This document shows positions 36,189-44,320 of a DNA stretch of 64,000 nucleotides, in pieces. Position 1 is the first letter of the stretch. Each line of letters begins with the position of its first letter. The stretch covers positions 167,607 through 231,606 of the forward strand of contig CANLEQ010000003.1 in assembly GCA_947489705.1 (NCBI GenBank), given 5' to 3'. The DNA is from an uncultured Paracoccaceae bacterium (GTDB taxonomy: Bacteria; Pseudomonadota; Alphaproteobacteria; Rhodobacterales; Rhodobacteraceae). The translations under genes were made by a program, and so were the position numbers. The notes under the pieces are model-generated. The model saw only the letters and a list, made by a program, of their open reading frames with translations, was not told the DNA's origin and did not search any database.

Positions 36189-36278
36189 GTGGCGGACAAT
36201 GCCAGCGCGGGCGGGCGGGGTAAACGAAAATGGGGGCGCATCGCTGCGCCCCCATTCGCCGCAGGCTCTCGCCCGGGA

Positions 36279-38123
36279 TTACATGTAGGTGAAGTCGCCG
36301 TCGGCCGTACTGACCGAGACACCGGCGCCGTCATAAGCGGACAGCGAGAAGAGCTGAACGCCCTCGAGGCTGACCGACAGATCGTCCTCGATCATCGCGA
36401 AGGTGAAATCGTCCTGCGTCCCGGATCCCGAGATCTCGAGGATGTCGCCTTCGTCGATGCTGTAATCGGCGACCGTGTCGAGGCCGTCGGAGGCGTCGCC
36501 GCTATGACCGAACGCATCGCTTCCGGTTCCGCCGAAGACGAAATCGTCGCCGCCATTGCCCATCAGCACATCGTCGCCGGAGGCACCATAGAGGCTGTCG
36601 TCACCGCCGCCGCCGCCGATATCGTCATTGCCCGATCCGCCACCGAGCACGTCGTCGCCGCCGGCACCGCGCAGGATATCATCGCCGTCGCCGCCATAGG
36701 CCTCGTCGCTGGCCATGCCGGTCTGGCTGTTGTCGAAGCCGTCATCGCTGTCGGCCCAGCTGCCGGTGTGGATCTCGTCGTTGCCCGCGCCGCCATAGAT
36801 GACGTCGCTGCCATCGGCACCAGCATCGAAGGTTTCGCCCGCCGCAGACGAAACGCGGCTGTCGTCGTCGCCGGTAATGATGTCATCGCCGTCGCCGCCA
36901 TAGATGATGTCGTTGCCGGCACCGCCCGCATAGCCGTTGTCGTAATCCGCCAGCGTCAGCGCGCCGCTCGCCCCGTCATCGGCCGCGTTCCCGGCATCGT
37001 CGTCAGCACCGGCATAGAGAACGTCATCGCCCGTGCCGCCATTGACGGTATCGCTGCCCTGGCCGGCATAGAGGATGTCGTCGCCCGCGCCGCCGACCAC
37101 GGCGTCGTCGCCTGCCGCACCGTAGATCGAGTCGTTCCCGGCGCCGCCATAGACGCGGTCGTTGCCAAGGCCGCCGGAGACCTCGTCGGCACCGTCGGCA
37201 CCGAAGACTGTATCGTCGCCATCGCCGCCGAAGACCGTGTCGTTGCCGGCACCGCCGCCGACGAGGTCATTGCCCGACCCGCCGCCAGCGACGTCGTTAC
37301 CGCCGAGGCCGAACACCTCGTCATTGTCGGCGCCGCCGAAGATCCGGTCGTCCCCGTCACTGCCCAGGATCGTATCGTCGCCGAGGCCGGCGAAGACTTC
37401 GCCGTCGCCGTTGCCCGCCTCGATGCGGTCGGAGGCGATGAGACGCTGGTCGGCAAGCTCGGCAAGGGCCCTTTCGACGCTCGCGACCTCGATCTCGCCC
37501 GCAGCGGCAGGGACGAGACCGATATAGCCGTTCTCGCCGCCGTCGACTTCGCCATCCGTTCCGTCACCGATGCGGTCCGGAACATCGATCCCGTGCAGCA
37601 CGACTTCCCGCAGGAAGAGCGGCATCAGGTCGTCCATGTCATACTGGTTGCCCGTCACGGGGCTGACGAAATTGCTGGCCTCGGTCAGGTCGTAATTGGC
37701 GATGAACGCCACCTGTCCGTTCTGGTCGGCGAACGGAAAGTTTCCGCGGCCGTTCACCAGCGAAAGAAGGATGTCGCCATAGCTTCCGACACCTTCGAGA
37801 ACCTCGACGATGCCGTCGCGATCCGCGTCATCGGCGATCGTCGGCGCGGTGCTGTCGATCGGGTTGCCGGCGTCGTCGAGCAGGCCGTGGATGTGTTGCG
37901 CGTGCCCCTGCCCCGGGGTCAGCCCCTCGGCCGCGACCGAGACGTTCAGCACCGGACTCCCGTCGCCTTCCGTCGACATGCCGATCACGGCGCTGCCGGA
38001 GACGCCCGAGCTGTTGAGCGCGTTGAGATCGACGGTCCAAGTCCCGTCGAGACTCCAGGCTGCGCCGTCTGCGGGGGTCAGGAACGTGGTGAAAGAATCG
38101 TAAGAGGAATTCAGATGTGCCAT
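36279..38123 (-). CDS. Secreted CHRD-domain protein with RTX calcium-binding repeats
   Basis: 614-residue acidic protein without a Sec signal. The N-terminal part (about 15-190; WSLDGTWTVDLNALNSSGVS..., AQHIHGLLDD) resembles a CHRD domain. From about residue 235 to 565 there are roughly 26 nonapeptides of the GGxGxDxhx type, such as GGAGNDTVFGGDGDDTVFG, that bind Ca2+ in a beta-roll. The C-terminal 60 residues lack repeats and are rich in D/S/F, as expected of a type I secretion signal. No T1SS genes lie nearby. Probable role is an extracellular or surface protein, possibly in adhesion or biofilm; this is inferred. Confidence 0.85.
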   Translation of the reverse strand: MAHLNSSYDSFTTFLTPADGAAWSLDGTWTVDLNALNSSGVSGSAVIGMSTEGDGSPVLNVSVAAEGLTPGQGHAQHIHGLLDDAGNPIDSTAPTIADDADRDGIVEVLEGVGSYGDILLSLVNGRGNFPFADQNGQVAFIANYDLTEASNFVSPVTGNQYDMDDLMPLFLREVVLHGIDVPDRIGDGTDGEVDGGENGYIGLVPAAAGEIEVASVERALAELADQRLIASDRIEAGNGDGEVFAGLGDDTILGSDGDDRIFGGADNDEVFGLGGNDVAGGGSGNDLVGGGAGNDTVFGGDGDDTVFGADGADEVSGGLGNDRVYGGAGNDSIYGAAGDDAVVGGAGDDILYAGQGSDTVNGGTGDDVLYAGADDDAGNAADDGASGALTLADYDNGYAGGAGNDIIYGGDGDDIITGDDDSRVSSAAGETFDAGADGSDVIYGGAGNDEIHTGSWADSDDGFDNSQTGMASDEAYGGDGDDILRGAGGDDVLGGGSGNDDIGGGGGDDSLYGASGDDVLMGNGGDDFVFGGTGSDAFGHSGDASDGLDTVADYSIDEGDILEISGSGTQDDFTFAMIEDDLSVSLEGVQLFSLSAYDGAGVSVSTADGDFTYM

Positions 38124-38542
38124 GATGCGGCCTCTCCCTTTGCTGTACCGCCACAGCCACGGCCCGTGCGCGCGAAGAGTTTCAAATTAATCGAGATGCC
38201 TTCCCTACCCGCACCCGGCACGGATGACGGCACGACCACACGCTCTGGTTGCCCGGACCACCGCGCGCCGGCAGGGGCGGTTTCCAGGGTCGATCCTGCG
38301 TGAAACTCGCGCATTCCCCCCACGCGGCGATCGGAAATCTCATCGCGCGGTTCGAAACTTCCAGCGCGCCAAAAACGGGAATTAACTCTGGTCGGATCCA
38401 ATGCGGGGTTTAGGAACGCGCCGGCATTCAATTCGATGGGAGTAGGCAATTTCCGTCTCACGGTGCAGTGAGTTTTTCGATCGCTCTTGCATTTCCCAAT
38501 CAGGTCATATTTTGAGTATCATGTAACCACAAGGAGACGGAA
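38124..38542. other. Divergent regulatory region between the RTX and H-NS-like genes
   Basis: About 420 bp with no convincing gene. A short minus-strand open frame at 38111-38461 has no family features and overlaps the RTX start. The sequence is somewhat more AT-rich than its surroundings near 38340-38540. The right edge holds AAGGAG, the ribosome site of the H-NS-like gene, and a TTGCAT at 38487 that could be part of its promoter, but no convincing -10 pairs with it. Confidence 0.5.
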
Positions 38543-38851
38543 ATGAACTTCGATCTCAACAACATGTCTCGCGAGGAACTCGAAAGTCTGCGTAAAGACA
38601 CCGACAAGGCTCTCGCGACGATCGACGATCGCCGACGGGCCGAAGCCAGAGCCGCTGCGGAAAAAGCCGCGCGGGATCATGGATTTGCCCTGGAAGACAT
38701 TCTGAAATCGCAAAAGAAACCGAGCAAATCCCCGGCGAAATACAGAAGCCCCGACGATCCGCGGAAAACCTGGACCGGCCGTGGTCGCCAGCCGGGCTGG
38801 ATCAAGGATGCGCTTGGCAGCGGAAAATCGCTCGACGATTTCCTGATCTGA
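38543..38851 (+). CDS. H-NS / HvrA-family nucleoid-associated protein
   Basis: 102-residue DNA-binding protein. The N-terminal half is a charged coiled coil (MSREELESLRKDTDKALATI...), used for oligomerisation. The C-terminal domain KYRSPDDPRKTWTGRGRQPGW has the H-NS loop, with WTGRGRQP matching the AT-minor-groove-binding core TWxGRGRxPxW. The HvrA type from Rhodobacter regulates photosynthesis genes, but most homologues are xenogeneic silencers. It starts at an ATG with a strong AAGGAGACGGAA site, is divergent from the RTX gene and is followed by a terminator. Confidence 0.88.
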   Translation: MNFDLNNMSREELESLRKDTDKALATIDDRRRAEARAAAEKAARDHGFALEDILKSQKKPSKSPAKYRSPDDPRKTWTGRGRQPGWIKDALGSGKSLDDFLI

Positions 38852-38875
38852 GGCGGCGCGCCGAGATCCGTTTTT
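38845..38875 (+). terminator. Intrinsic terminator of the H-NS-like gene
   Basis: GATCT/AGATC and GGCG/CGCC form an interrupted 9-bp stem with a 3-nt loop, followed by CG and TTTTT. The stop codon of the gene is inside the left arm. Confidence 0.7.
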
Positions 38876-39182
38876 GAGTTTGCGGAAGGACGCGGGAATT
38901 TTGGGGCTGCGCGCTTTCTCCGGAGTTCTGGAAGCCTGTCTATTTCGTCAGGCCGGAAGGCATAGTTACCGTTCGAATTACCGTGATGCTCCACTAACGG
39001 GGAACGGTAATTCGATCCGGGCCCGCGTCTCTGACGCGAGCGCCCGTATGGATACGACGCAACTGCGTACCCATCGACAACCTCTGATTGAGAAGAGTCT
39101 GAGCGGCCCCGAGGGACATTGCGCGCGCCCGGGGCCGACACACCGTCATGGCGTGTCGGTAAGCTCCCGGGCGATGGGTAGA
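38852..39182. other. Hairpin-dense intergenic region between the H-NS-like gene and sdhB
   Basis: No supported gene in 331 bp. Besides the terminator there are CGAATTACCGT (38974-38984) with ACGGTAATTCG (39004-39014), an 11-bp perfect inverted repeat. CGCGTC/GACGCG (39024-39038) has a 3-nt loop. ATGG-TACG/CGTA-CCAT spans 39048-39074, CGGCCCCG/CGGGGCCG 39104-39137, and CCGACAC/GTGTCGG 39135-39159. The last two overlap, so they are mutually exclusive. It could be a small RNA, a complex 3' end of the sdh transcript, or repeated operators. Confidence 0.55.
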
Positions 39183-39962
39183 TCAGACGGCGCGCTCGAC
39201 CATCAATTTCTTGATTTCGGCGATCGCAGCGGCGGGATTTAGCCCCTTGGGGCAGGTCTGCGCGCAATTCATGATCGTGTGGCACCGATAAAGCTTGAAC
39301 GGATCCTCGAGGTCGTCCAGCCGCTCGCCCGTGGCCTCGTCGCGGCTGTCGATGATCCAGCGATAGGCATGAAGCAGCGCGGCCGGGCCGAGGAACTTGT
39401 CGCCGTTCCACCAATAGCTCGGACAGGCCGCCGAACAGGAGGCACACATGATGCATTCGTAGAGGCCGTCGAGCTTCTTGCGGTCGTCGATCGACTGGCG
39501 CCATTCCTTCTGCGGGCGCTGCGTCTTGGTCTCAAGCCACGGCATGACCGCAGCGTGCTGCGCGTAGAAATGCGTGAGATCCGGGATCAGATCCTTGACC
39601 ACGGACATGTGCGGCAGCGGATAGATCCGCACGTCGCCCTTCACCTCGTCGATCCCGTAGATGCACGCGATCGTGTTGATGCCGTCAATATTCATGGCGC
39701 AGGATCCGCAGATCCCCTCGCGGCACGAGCGGCGGAAGGTGAGTGTCGGGTCGATCTCGTTCTTAATCTTGATGAGGGCGTCGAGAACCATCGGACCGCA
39801 GGTGTCGAGATCCACGAAATACGTATCCAGACGCGGATTCTCTCCGTCCTCAGGGGACCAGCGATAGATCTCGAACTTCTTGAGATTCGTGGCGCCTTCG
39901 GGTTTGGGCCAGGTCTTGCCGGTCCGCATCTTTGAATTCTTGGGAAGGGTCAACTGAACCAT
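39183..39962 (-). CDS. sdhB: Succinate dehydrogenase iron-sulfur subunit
   Basis: Electron-transfer subunit of complex II. The 259-residue protein carries all three cluster motifs: [2Fe-2S] in [13 protein letters not shown] with a distal Cys, [4Fe-4S] in [12 protein letters not shown], and [3Fe-4S] in [17 protein letters not shown]. It is the last gene of the sdhC-D-A-x-x-B operon on the minus strand. A 107-bp gap separates it from the upstream small lipoprotein gene, and a GGAG site precedes the ATG. Confidence 0.97.
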   Translation of the reverse strand: MVQLTLPKNSKMRTGKTWPKPEGATNLKKFEIYRWSPEDGENPRLDTYFVDLDTCGPMVLDALIKIKNEIDPTLTFRRSCREGICGSCAMNIDGINTIACIYGIDEVKGDVRIYPLPHMSVVKDLIPDLTHFYAQHAAVMPWLETKTQRPQKEWRQSIDDRKKLDGLYECIMCASCSAACPSYWWNGDKFLGPAALLHAYRWIIDSRDEATGERLDDLEDPFKLYRCHTIMNCAQTCPKGLNPAAAIAEIKKLMVERAV

Positions 39963-40069
39963 CGGAGACTCCGTTTCGGATTTTCATAGTACATAGGACG
40001 TAACGCCCAAGGCCGAAAGGCCCGGCGGGGGCGCATATGGTCGCGCGCAGATGAAGGGCACCGGTAACG

Positions 40070-40381
40070 TCACCCCAGGAACGGCGCGATGCCCCGTGTG
40101 GAGAGGCAGCGCACCGTGTCGGGGCGGGAGGCGATGCGGATCACGCTTTCGGTTGTGGCGGCCGTGGGGCCAAGCATGGAATCCGAGGCGAGGCCCAGAA
40201 GCTCCGGCCCGGAAGCGTTGTCGATGATGCAATCGATCGCGGGCTGGACCGGAACGCCGGGAAACCGTTCCACCACCACGCGGGTGACGACCGACCGCGC
40301 CGCCGACCTCGTGACATCGTCGCGGGCCGTCTGGCTGCAACCGGCGAGGATGACGAGACCCAGAAGCGCCGGACGCATCAT
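40070..40381 (-). CDS. Small lipoprotein of unknown function in the sdh operon
   Basis: 103-residue protein with a short lipoprotein signal, MMRPALLGLVILAGC, so lipidation at Cys15 is predicted. The mature part has two further cysteines (AIDCIID, TVRCLS) that could form a disulfide. The ATG overlaps the stop of the preceding small gene by four bases. No known domain is recognised. The position inside the sdh operon is its only functional clue. Confidence 0.7.
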   Translation of the reverse strand: MMRPALLGLVILAGCSQTARDDVTRSAARSVVTRVVVERFPGVPVQPAIDCIIDNASGPELLGLASDSMLGPTAATTESVIRIASRPDTVRCLSTRGIAPFLG

Positions 40382-40659
40382 CGGAGAACCAGCGGACGCT
40401 CCGGCGCCGCCCCCGTCCGGTCGCGAACGCAGCGGTCGTAGACTTCGTAGGGATCCCGCCCGGCGACGTAATCAGCGGTGACGCCAACATTGACCGCCCC
40501 CGAAACCCTGCCGCCCGACCCGATGCCGAGGCCGATCCACCCGCTCGGGGCCACGGCCCTATTCGCACGATCCGCGCAAAGGCGCACCGCCGTCTCGCGC
40601 GACGCCGGCGCGCAGGCCGCGAGCGCGCCCAAGAGGAGAAGGCCCCTCCGCGCGCTCAC
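40378..40659 (-). CDS. Small lipoprotein of unknown function downstream of sdhA
   Basis: 93-residue protein from the GTG at 40659, giving the signal VSARRGLLLLGALAAC with a LAAC lipobox. An in-frame TTG at 40713 is possible but would put 18 extra residues before the signal. The mature part contains SGWIGLGIGSGGRVSGAVNVGVTADYV, a glycine-rich beta-like stretch, and two cysteines. Coupled by ATGA to the next small lipoprotein gene. No known family recognised. Confidence 0.65.
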   Translation of the reverse strand: MSARRGLLLLGALAACAPASRETAVRLCADRANRAVAPSGWIGLGIGSGGRVSGAVNVGVTADYVAGRDPYEVYDRCVRDRTGAAPERPLVLR

Positions 40660-40731
40660 CGGCAGCGCCCCGACCGGGCCGAAGCGCCCCGGTTCCGCAG
40701 GCGCCGGATGCAATCCATGCCGGTGCGCATT

Positions 40732-42534
40732 CTAGTAGACTCGCGTCTTGGGCTTGATCTTGTCGAGATCGATGCCGCCCTCGTTATGGCCCAGAAGCGG
40801 GTTGAGATGCACCGGGCGATATTCCAGCTCCACCCCGCCATTCACGTAGGCGAGCGTGTGCTTGCGCCAGTTTTCGTCGTCGCGATCGGGATGATCCTCC
40901 TGCGCGTGGGCGCCACGGGATTCCTTGCGCGCCTCGGCCGAGACGATCGTGGCCAGCGCGTTCGGCATCAGGTTGGTGAGCTCCAGCGTTTCCATGAGGT
41001 CGGAATTCCACACCAGGCTGCGATCGGTCACCTTGATGTCGTCGAGCTTGCCCGCAACCTGCATCATCTTCTCGACGCCGTGGGCCAGCGTCTCGTCGGC
41101 GCGGAAGACCGCCGCATCCTGCTGCATGGACCGCTGCATCTCGAGCCGCAATTCCGCGGTGGGCACATTGCCCTTGGCGTGCCGCAGAGTGTCGAACCTG
41201 TCGAAGGCGCGATCGACGGAGGACTGGTTCAGCGTCGGATTGGAGGCATTGGCGTCCACCACGCTGCCGGCCTTGATCGCAGCCGCGCGACCGAAGACGA
41301 CGAGGTCGATCAGGCTGTTGGAGCCCAGGCGGTTCGCCCCGTGAACCGAGGCGCAGCCGGCCTCGCCCACGGCCATCAGGCCCGGAACGATGCGGTCGGG
41401 ATCGTCGGCGGTCGGATGCAGGACCTCGCCCCAGTAATTGGTCGGAATGCCCCCCATGTTGTAATGCACGGTGGGCAGGACCGGGATCGGCTCCTTGGTC
41501 ACATCGACCCCCGCGAAGATCTTGGCCGATTCGCTGATACCGGGAAGGCGGTCGTGCAGCGCCTCCTTGGGCAGGTGGTTGAGGTTCAGGTGGATGTGGT
41601 CGCCATCCTTGCCGACGCCGCGGCCCTCGCGGATCTCCATCGTCATGCAGCGGCTGACGACATCGCGGGAGGCGAGATCCTTGTAGGTCGGCGCATAGCG
41701 TTCCATGAAGCGCTCGCCCTCGGAATTTGTGAGGTATCCGCCCTCGCCGCGCGCGCCTTCGGTGATCAGGCAGCCCGCGCCGTAGATGCCCGTGGGGTGG
41801 AACTGCACGAATTCCATGTCCTGGAGCGGCAGGCCCTGACGCGCGACCATGCCGCCGCCGTCGCCGGTACAGGTATGCGCGCTCGTCGCGCTGAAATAAG
41901 CGCGCCCGTAACCGCCCGTGGCCAGAACCGTCATCTTGGCGTTGAAGACGTGGAGCGTGCCGTCCTCGAGGTTCCACGCCACGACGCCCTGGCATTGCCC
42001 GTCCTCGGACATGATCAGATCGATGGCGAAATACTCGATATAGAACTCGGCGTTGTTCTTGAGCGACTGTCCGTAGAGCGTGTGCAGGATCGCGTGCCCG
42101 GTCCGGTCGGCGGCCGCGCAAGTTCGTTGCACCGGGGGGCCCTCGCCGAACTGGGTCGTGTGGCCCCCGAAGGGACGCTGGTAGATCTTGCCGTCCTCGG
42201 TGCGCGAGAACGGCACGCCGTAATGCTCGAGCTCGTAGACCGCCTTCGGGGCTTCGCGTGCGAGGTACTCCATCGCGTCGGTATCGCCGAGCCAGTCCGA
42301 CCCCTTGACGGTGTCGTACATGTGCCATTGCCAGTGGTCGTCGCCCATATTGCCGAGCGAGGCCGCGATGCCGCCCTGCGCCGCCACGGTATGCGACCGG
42401 GTGGGAAAGACCTTGGTCACGCAGGCGGTGCGCAGGCCCTGCTCCGCCAGACCCAGCGTCGCGCGCAGGCCCGATCCGCCCGCGCCCACCACGATGGCGT
42501 CGTAATTATGGGTCGTGTAATCGTAGGCAGCCAT
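40732..42534 (-). CDS. sdhA: Succinate dehydrogenase flavoprotein subunit
   Basis: Catalytic FAD subunit of complex II, oxidising succinate to fumarate. The 600-residue protein has the dinucleotide-binding start [21 protein letters not shown]. The covalent flavin histidine is in [10 protein letters not shown] (H48). The active-site segments [20 protein letters not shown] and [13 protein letters not shown] are present, as is the C-terminal region ending [12 protein letters not shown]. It follows sdhD by 18 bp on the minus strand. Confidence 0.97.
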   Translation of the reverse strand: MAAYDYTTHNYDAIVVGAGGSGLRATLGLAEQGLRTACVTKVFPTRSHTVAAQGGIAASLGNMGDDHWQWHMYDTVKGSDWLGDTDAMEYLAREAPKAVYELEHYGVPFSRTEDGKIYQRPFGGHTTQFGEGPPVQRTCAAADRTGHAILHTLYGQSLKNNAEFYIEYFAIDLIMSEDGQCQGVVAWNLEDGTLHVFNAKMTVLATGGYGRAYFSATSAHTCTGDGGGMVARQGLPLQDMEFVQFHPTGIYGAGCLITEGARGEGGYLTNSEGERFMERYAPTYKDLASRDVVSRCMTMEIREGRGVGKDGDHIHLNLNHLPKEALHDRLPGISESAKIFAGVDVTKEPIPVLPTVHYNMGGIPTNYWGEVLHPTADDPDRIVPGLMAVGEAGCASVHGANRLGSNSLIDLVVFGRAAAIKAGSVVDANASNPTLNQSSVDRAFDRFDTLRHAKGNVPTAELRLEMQRSMQQDAAVFRADETLAHGVEKMMQVAGKLDDIKVTDRSLVWNSDLMETLELTNLMPNALATIVSAEARKESRGAHAQEDHPDRDDENWRKHTLAYVNGGVELEYRPVHLNPLLGHNEGGIDLDKIKPKTRVY

Positions 42535-42552
42535 GGATTGGGCCCTCCGGGT

Positions 42553-42933
42553 TTAGAGCGCCAGACGCACGAGGGCGAAGAGCCCCGCGGCCAGTGCGGC
42601 GTATGAGATACAGGTGACGGCGATGATCAGAGCGTGCCGCGTGAACCCTTGCGAGTAATCCTCCAGCATCGTCTGCGCCCCCATCTTGAAATGGATCCAG
42701 CCGACCGCGAGCGTCAGGGCGGCGACGATGGCGGGAAAGGGCCGCGAATAGTATGCGACAACTTCCGCATGGTCGGCCCCCAGGATCGGGCCGAAGGTGA
42801 AGATGAAGAGCGGCACGAGGATGAGGAGACCCACGCTGCTCTTGGTCATCGCCCAGGCCCGTTCGGTTCCCGACTTGGCGGAGCCGAGCCCCTGGGCGCG
42901 CTTGCGGTCAGTGATGTAGTCCATGTTGTCCAT
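42553..42933 (-). CDS. sdhD: Succinate dehydrogenase membrane anchor subunit
   Basis: 126-residue hydrophobic anchor with three membrane segments. The N-terminal MDNMDYITDRKRAQGLGSA is followed by SSVGLLILVPLFIFTFG, an extramembrane histidine (ADHAEVVAYY) and a final helix ISYAALAAGLFALVRLAL. The ATG at 42933, 11 bp after sdhC, is chosen over a longer frame that runs through sdhC because the family N-terminus begins here. With SdhC it holds the quinone site and haem b. Confidence 0.9.
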   Translation of the reverse strand: MDNMDYITDRKRAQGLGSAKSGTERAWAMTKSSVGLLILVPLFIFTFGPILGADHAEVVAYYSRPFPAIVAALTLAVGWIHFKMGAQTMLEDYSQGFTRHALIIAVTCISYAALAAGLFALVRLAL

Positions 42934-42944
42934 CTGCTTGCTCC

Positions 42945-43328
42945 TTACACGATCAACGCGGTCAGGACGGTCAGGACGACCGATCCGATGATGCACCCCC
43001 AGCCCAGGAGACGCGACGTCGGGAGATCGAACCCCCGTCCGGTTTCCCAGTAAAGATGCCGCAGACCGGCCAGGGTATGGTACCACAGCGCCCAGAGCGA
43101 CAGGAACATCACCAGATCGCCGAACCATGAGGTCAGCACGGCATCCGCGGTCGCGAAGGCCTCAGGCCCGGTCGCGGCGGCGATCAACCACCACGTGACC
43201 AGCAGGCCACCGACGATCAGACCGTTTCCCGTGATCCGCGTCAGGATCGAGGTGATCGAGTTCAGCTGCTTTCGATAGATCATGAGGTGGGGGCTCAGTG
43301 GGCGATCGCCCCGATTCACATCGGCCAT
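42945..43328 (-). CDS. sdhC: Succinate dehydrogenase cytochrome b556 subunit
   Basis: 127-residue membrane subunit. It has RPLSPHLMIYRKQLNSITSILTR, the quinone-site region with Ser and Arg. The haem-ligand helix is WYHTLAGLRHLYWETGRGF (H84 or H91). There are three hydrophobic segments. The ATG at 43328 follows AAGGAGTGCCA; a GTG two codons earlier is less likely. It is the first gene of the sdh operon, and a TGTGATCACG box lies about 150 bp upstream. Confidence 0.93.
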   Translation of the reverse strand: MADVNRGDRPLSPHLMIYRKQLNSITSILTRITGNGLIVGGLLVTWWLIAAATGPEAFATADAVLTSWFGDLVMFLSLWALWYHTLAGLRHLYWETGRGFDLPTSRLLGWGCIIGSVVLTVLTALIV

Positions 43329-43479
43329 TGGCACTCCTTGATTGTGCGACGCGGGCGCGCGATGCCCGTCGGATCAAGCCTTCTTCTAGCGTGTTTCGCA
43401 ACCGTGTCACGGGTCTGCACGGAGCTATTTCGCCGCAAGGGCGGCAAAACAACGGTAAAACGGCGACAGGTCCAGGCTT

Positions 43480-43489
43480 TGTGATCACG
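43480..43489. promoter_or_regulatory. TGTGATCACG box upstream of the sdh operon
   Basis: Nine of ten bases match the palindromic boxes found upstream of sucC. It lies about 150 bp before the sdhC ATG, in the 223-bp gap between sdhC and the DUF1737 gene. Confidence 0.5.
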
Positions 43490-43551
43490 AATTCCGGCCG
43501 GCGCCCTGGTCGCGGCGGCGCCCCTCGCCCCCCGCGATCAGGTCGCTCGCG

Positions 43552-43752
43552 TCACTGTGCGCCGAGCTTCATGTCGGGGGAATAGGGGCTGTCGATCTCC
43601 TTCGTCACCGCCTGGGCGCAGCGCATCACCCCGTTCTCCGCGTCGAACGCATAGGAGGGACTTCCGTAGAGGGTCCATCCCTTGGCGAGCGCCTCGCTCA
43701 CCTTGTGGCAGAAGGTCGACGAATCGTCGCCAGTCAGAAGTCTGTAGATCAT
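43552..43752 (-). CDS. DUF1737 domain protein
   Basis: 66-residue protein beginning MIYRLLTGDDSSTFCHKVSEALAKGWTLYGSPSYAFD, the DUF1737 pattern in which almost the whole protein is the domain. A longer in-frame extension upstream lacks conserved character, so the ATG at 43752 is chosen. It lies 4 bp after nnrU, within a minus-strand mcl2-nnrU-DUF1737 operon. Function is unknown. Confidence 0.8.
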   Translation of the reverse strand: MIYRLLTGDDSSTFCHKVSEALAKGWTLYGSPSYAFDAENGVMRCAQAVTKEIDSPYSPDMKLGAQ

Positions 43753-43756
43753 GTCT

Positions 43757-44320
43757 TCACCTCGGAAATGGCCAGACGCCGAGCCAGGCGTGAACGGCCG
43801 TGACGACGACATAGATGACGGCCGCGATCACGGCGAGCCGTATCGTCCCCGCATGCGTGCCGCCCCGATACGGGGTCCAGTCCCCGTCGCGGGCGTTGAT
43901 CGCCCGCATCTCGACCAGCGCCCAGACCAGCAGCGTCCCCCAGAGCACGAGGGACGCGAGATCGCCGTTCACCAGGAGATGCAGCGCGGCCCAGAGCGTG
44001 AAGCCCCAGAGCTGCGGATGCCGCATGCGGGCGCGGAGCGGCGACTTGGAACTGCCGAGGCCGAAGAGCGCGATCGCGAAGAACATGCCGAGGTCGACCA
44101 CGTGCACCCCCCATTCGGGCGGGGTGTAGATCGGCACGAAGTCCGCGCGACGGTATCCCGCCACCATGAGGACGACAGACAGCACCAGGATCGCGGCGAA
44201 GATCCCCTTGCTAGGCGCGCCGATCCGGTCGTTCAGCGCCGCACGCGCATCGGGTGCCACCGCCTTGAAGAGATGGGCGGACACCCAGAGCGCCAAACCG
44301 ACGATCAGAAGTCGCATCAT
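43757..44320 (-). CDS. NnrU-family membrane protein
   Basis: 187-residue inner-membrane protein with five or so hydrophobic segments. LLIVGLALWVSAHLFKAVAPD, the RMRHPQLWGFTLWAALHLLVNGD motif and the WTPYRGGTH segment are typical of NnrU, first found near nitric-oxide reductase genes in denitrifiers. No denitrification genes are in the window, and NnrU-like proteins also occur without them. The ATG overlaps the mcl2 stop by four bases. Confidence 0.85.
   Translation of the reverse strand: MMRLLIVGLALWVSAHLFKAVAPDARAALNDRIGAPSKGIFAAILVLSVVLMVAGYRRADFVPIYTPPEWGVHVVDLGMFFAIALFGLGSSKSPLRARMRHPQLWGFTLWAALHLLVNGDLASLVLWGTLLVWALVEMRAINARDGDWTPYRGGTHAGTIRLAVIAAVIYVVVTAVHAWLGVWPFPR

Noticed and set aside
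36189..38303. 704-codon open frame on the plus strand opposite the RTX gene
   Set aside because: It mirrors the GGxGxD repeats: the translated product is a run of V/A/I/D residues with no domain, and the minus-strand frame has a clear CHRD and RTX architecture with a ribosome site.
38111..38461. 116-codon minus-strand frame upstream of the RTX gene
   Set aside because: Starts in a non-coding region, overlaps the RTX start in another frame and shows no conserved motif or ribosome site.
43480..43489. CRP- or FNR-type site
   Set aside because: CRP needs 6 bp between TGTGA and TCACA and FNR needs TTGAT-N4-ATCAA; here the half-sites are joined without spacer.
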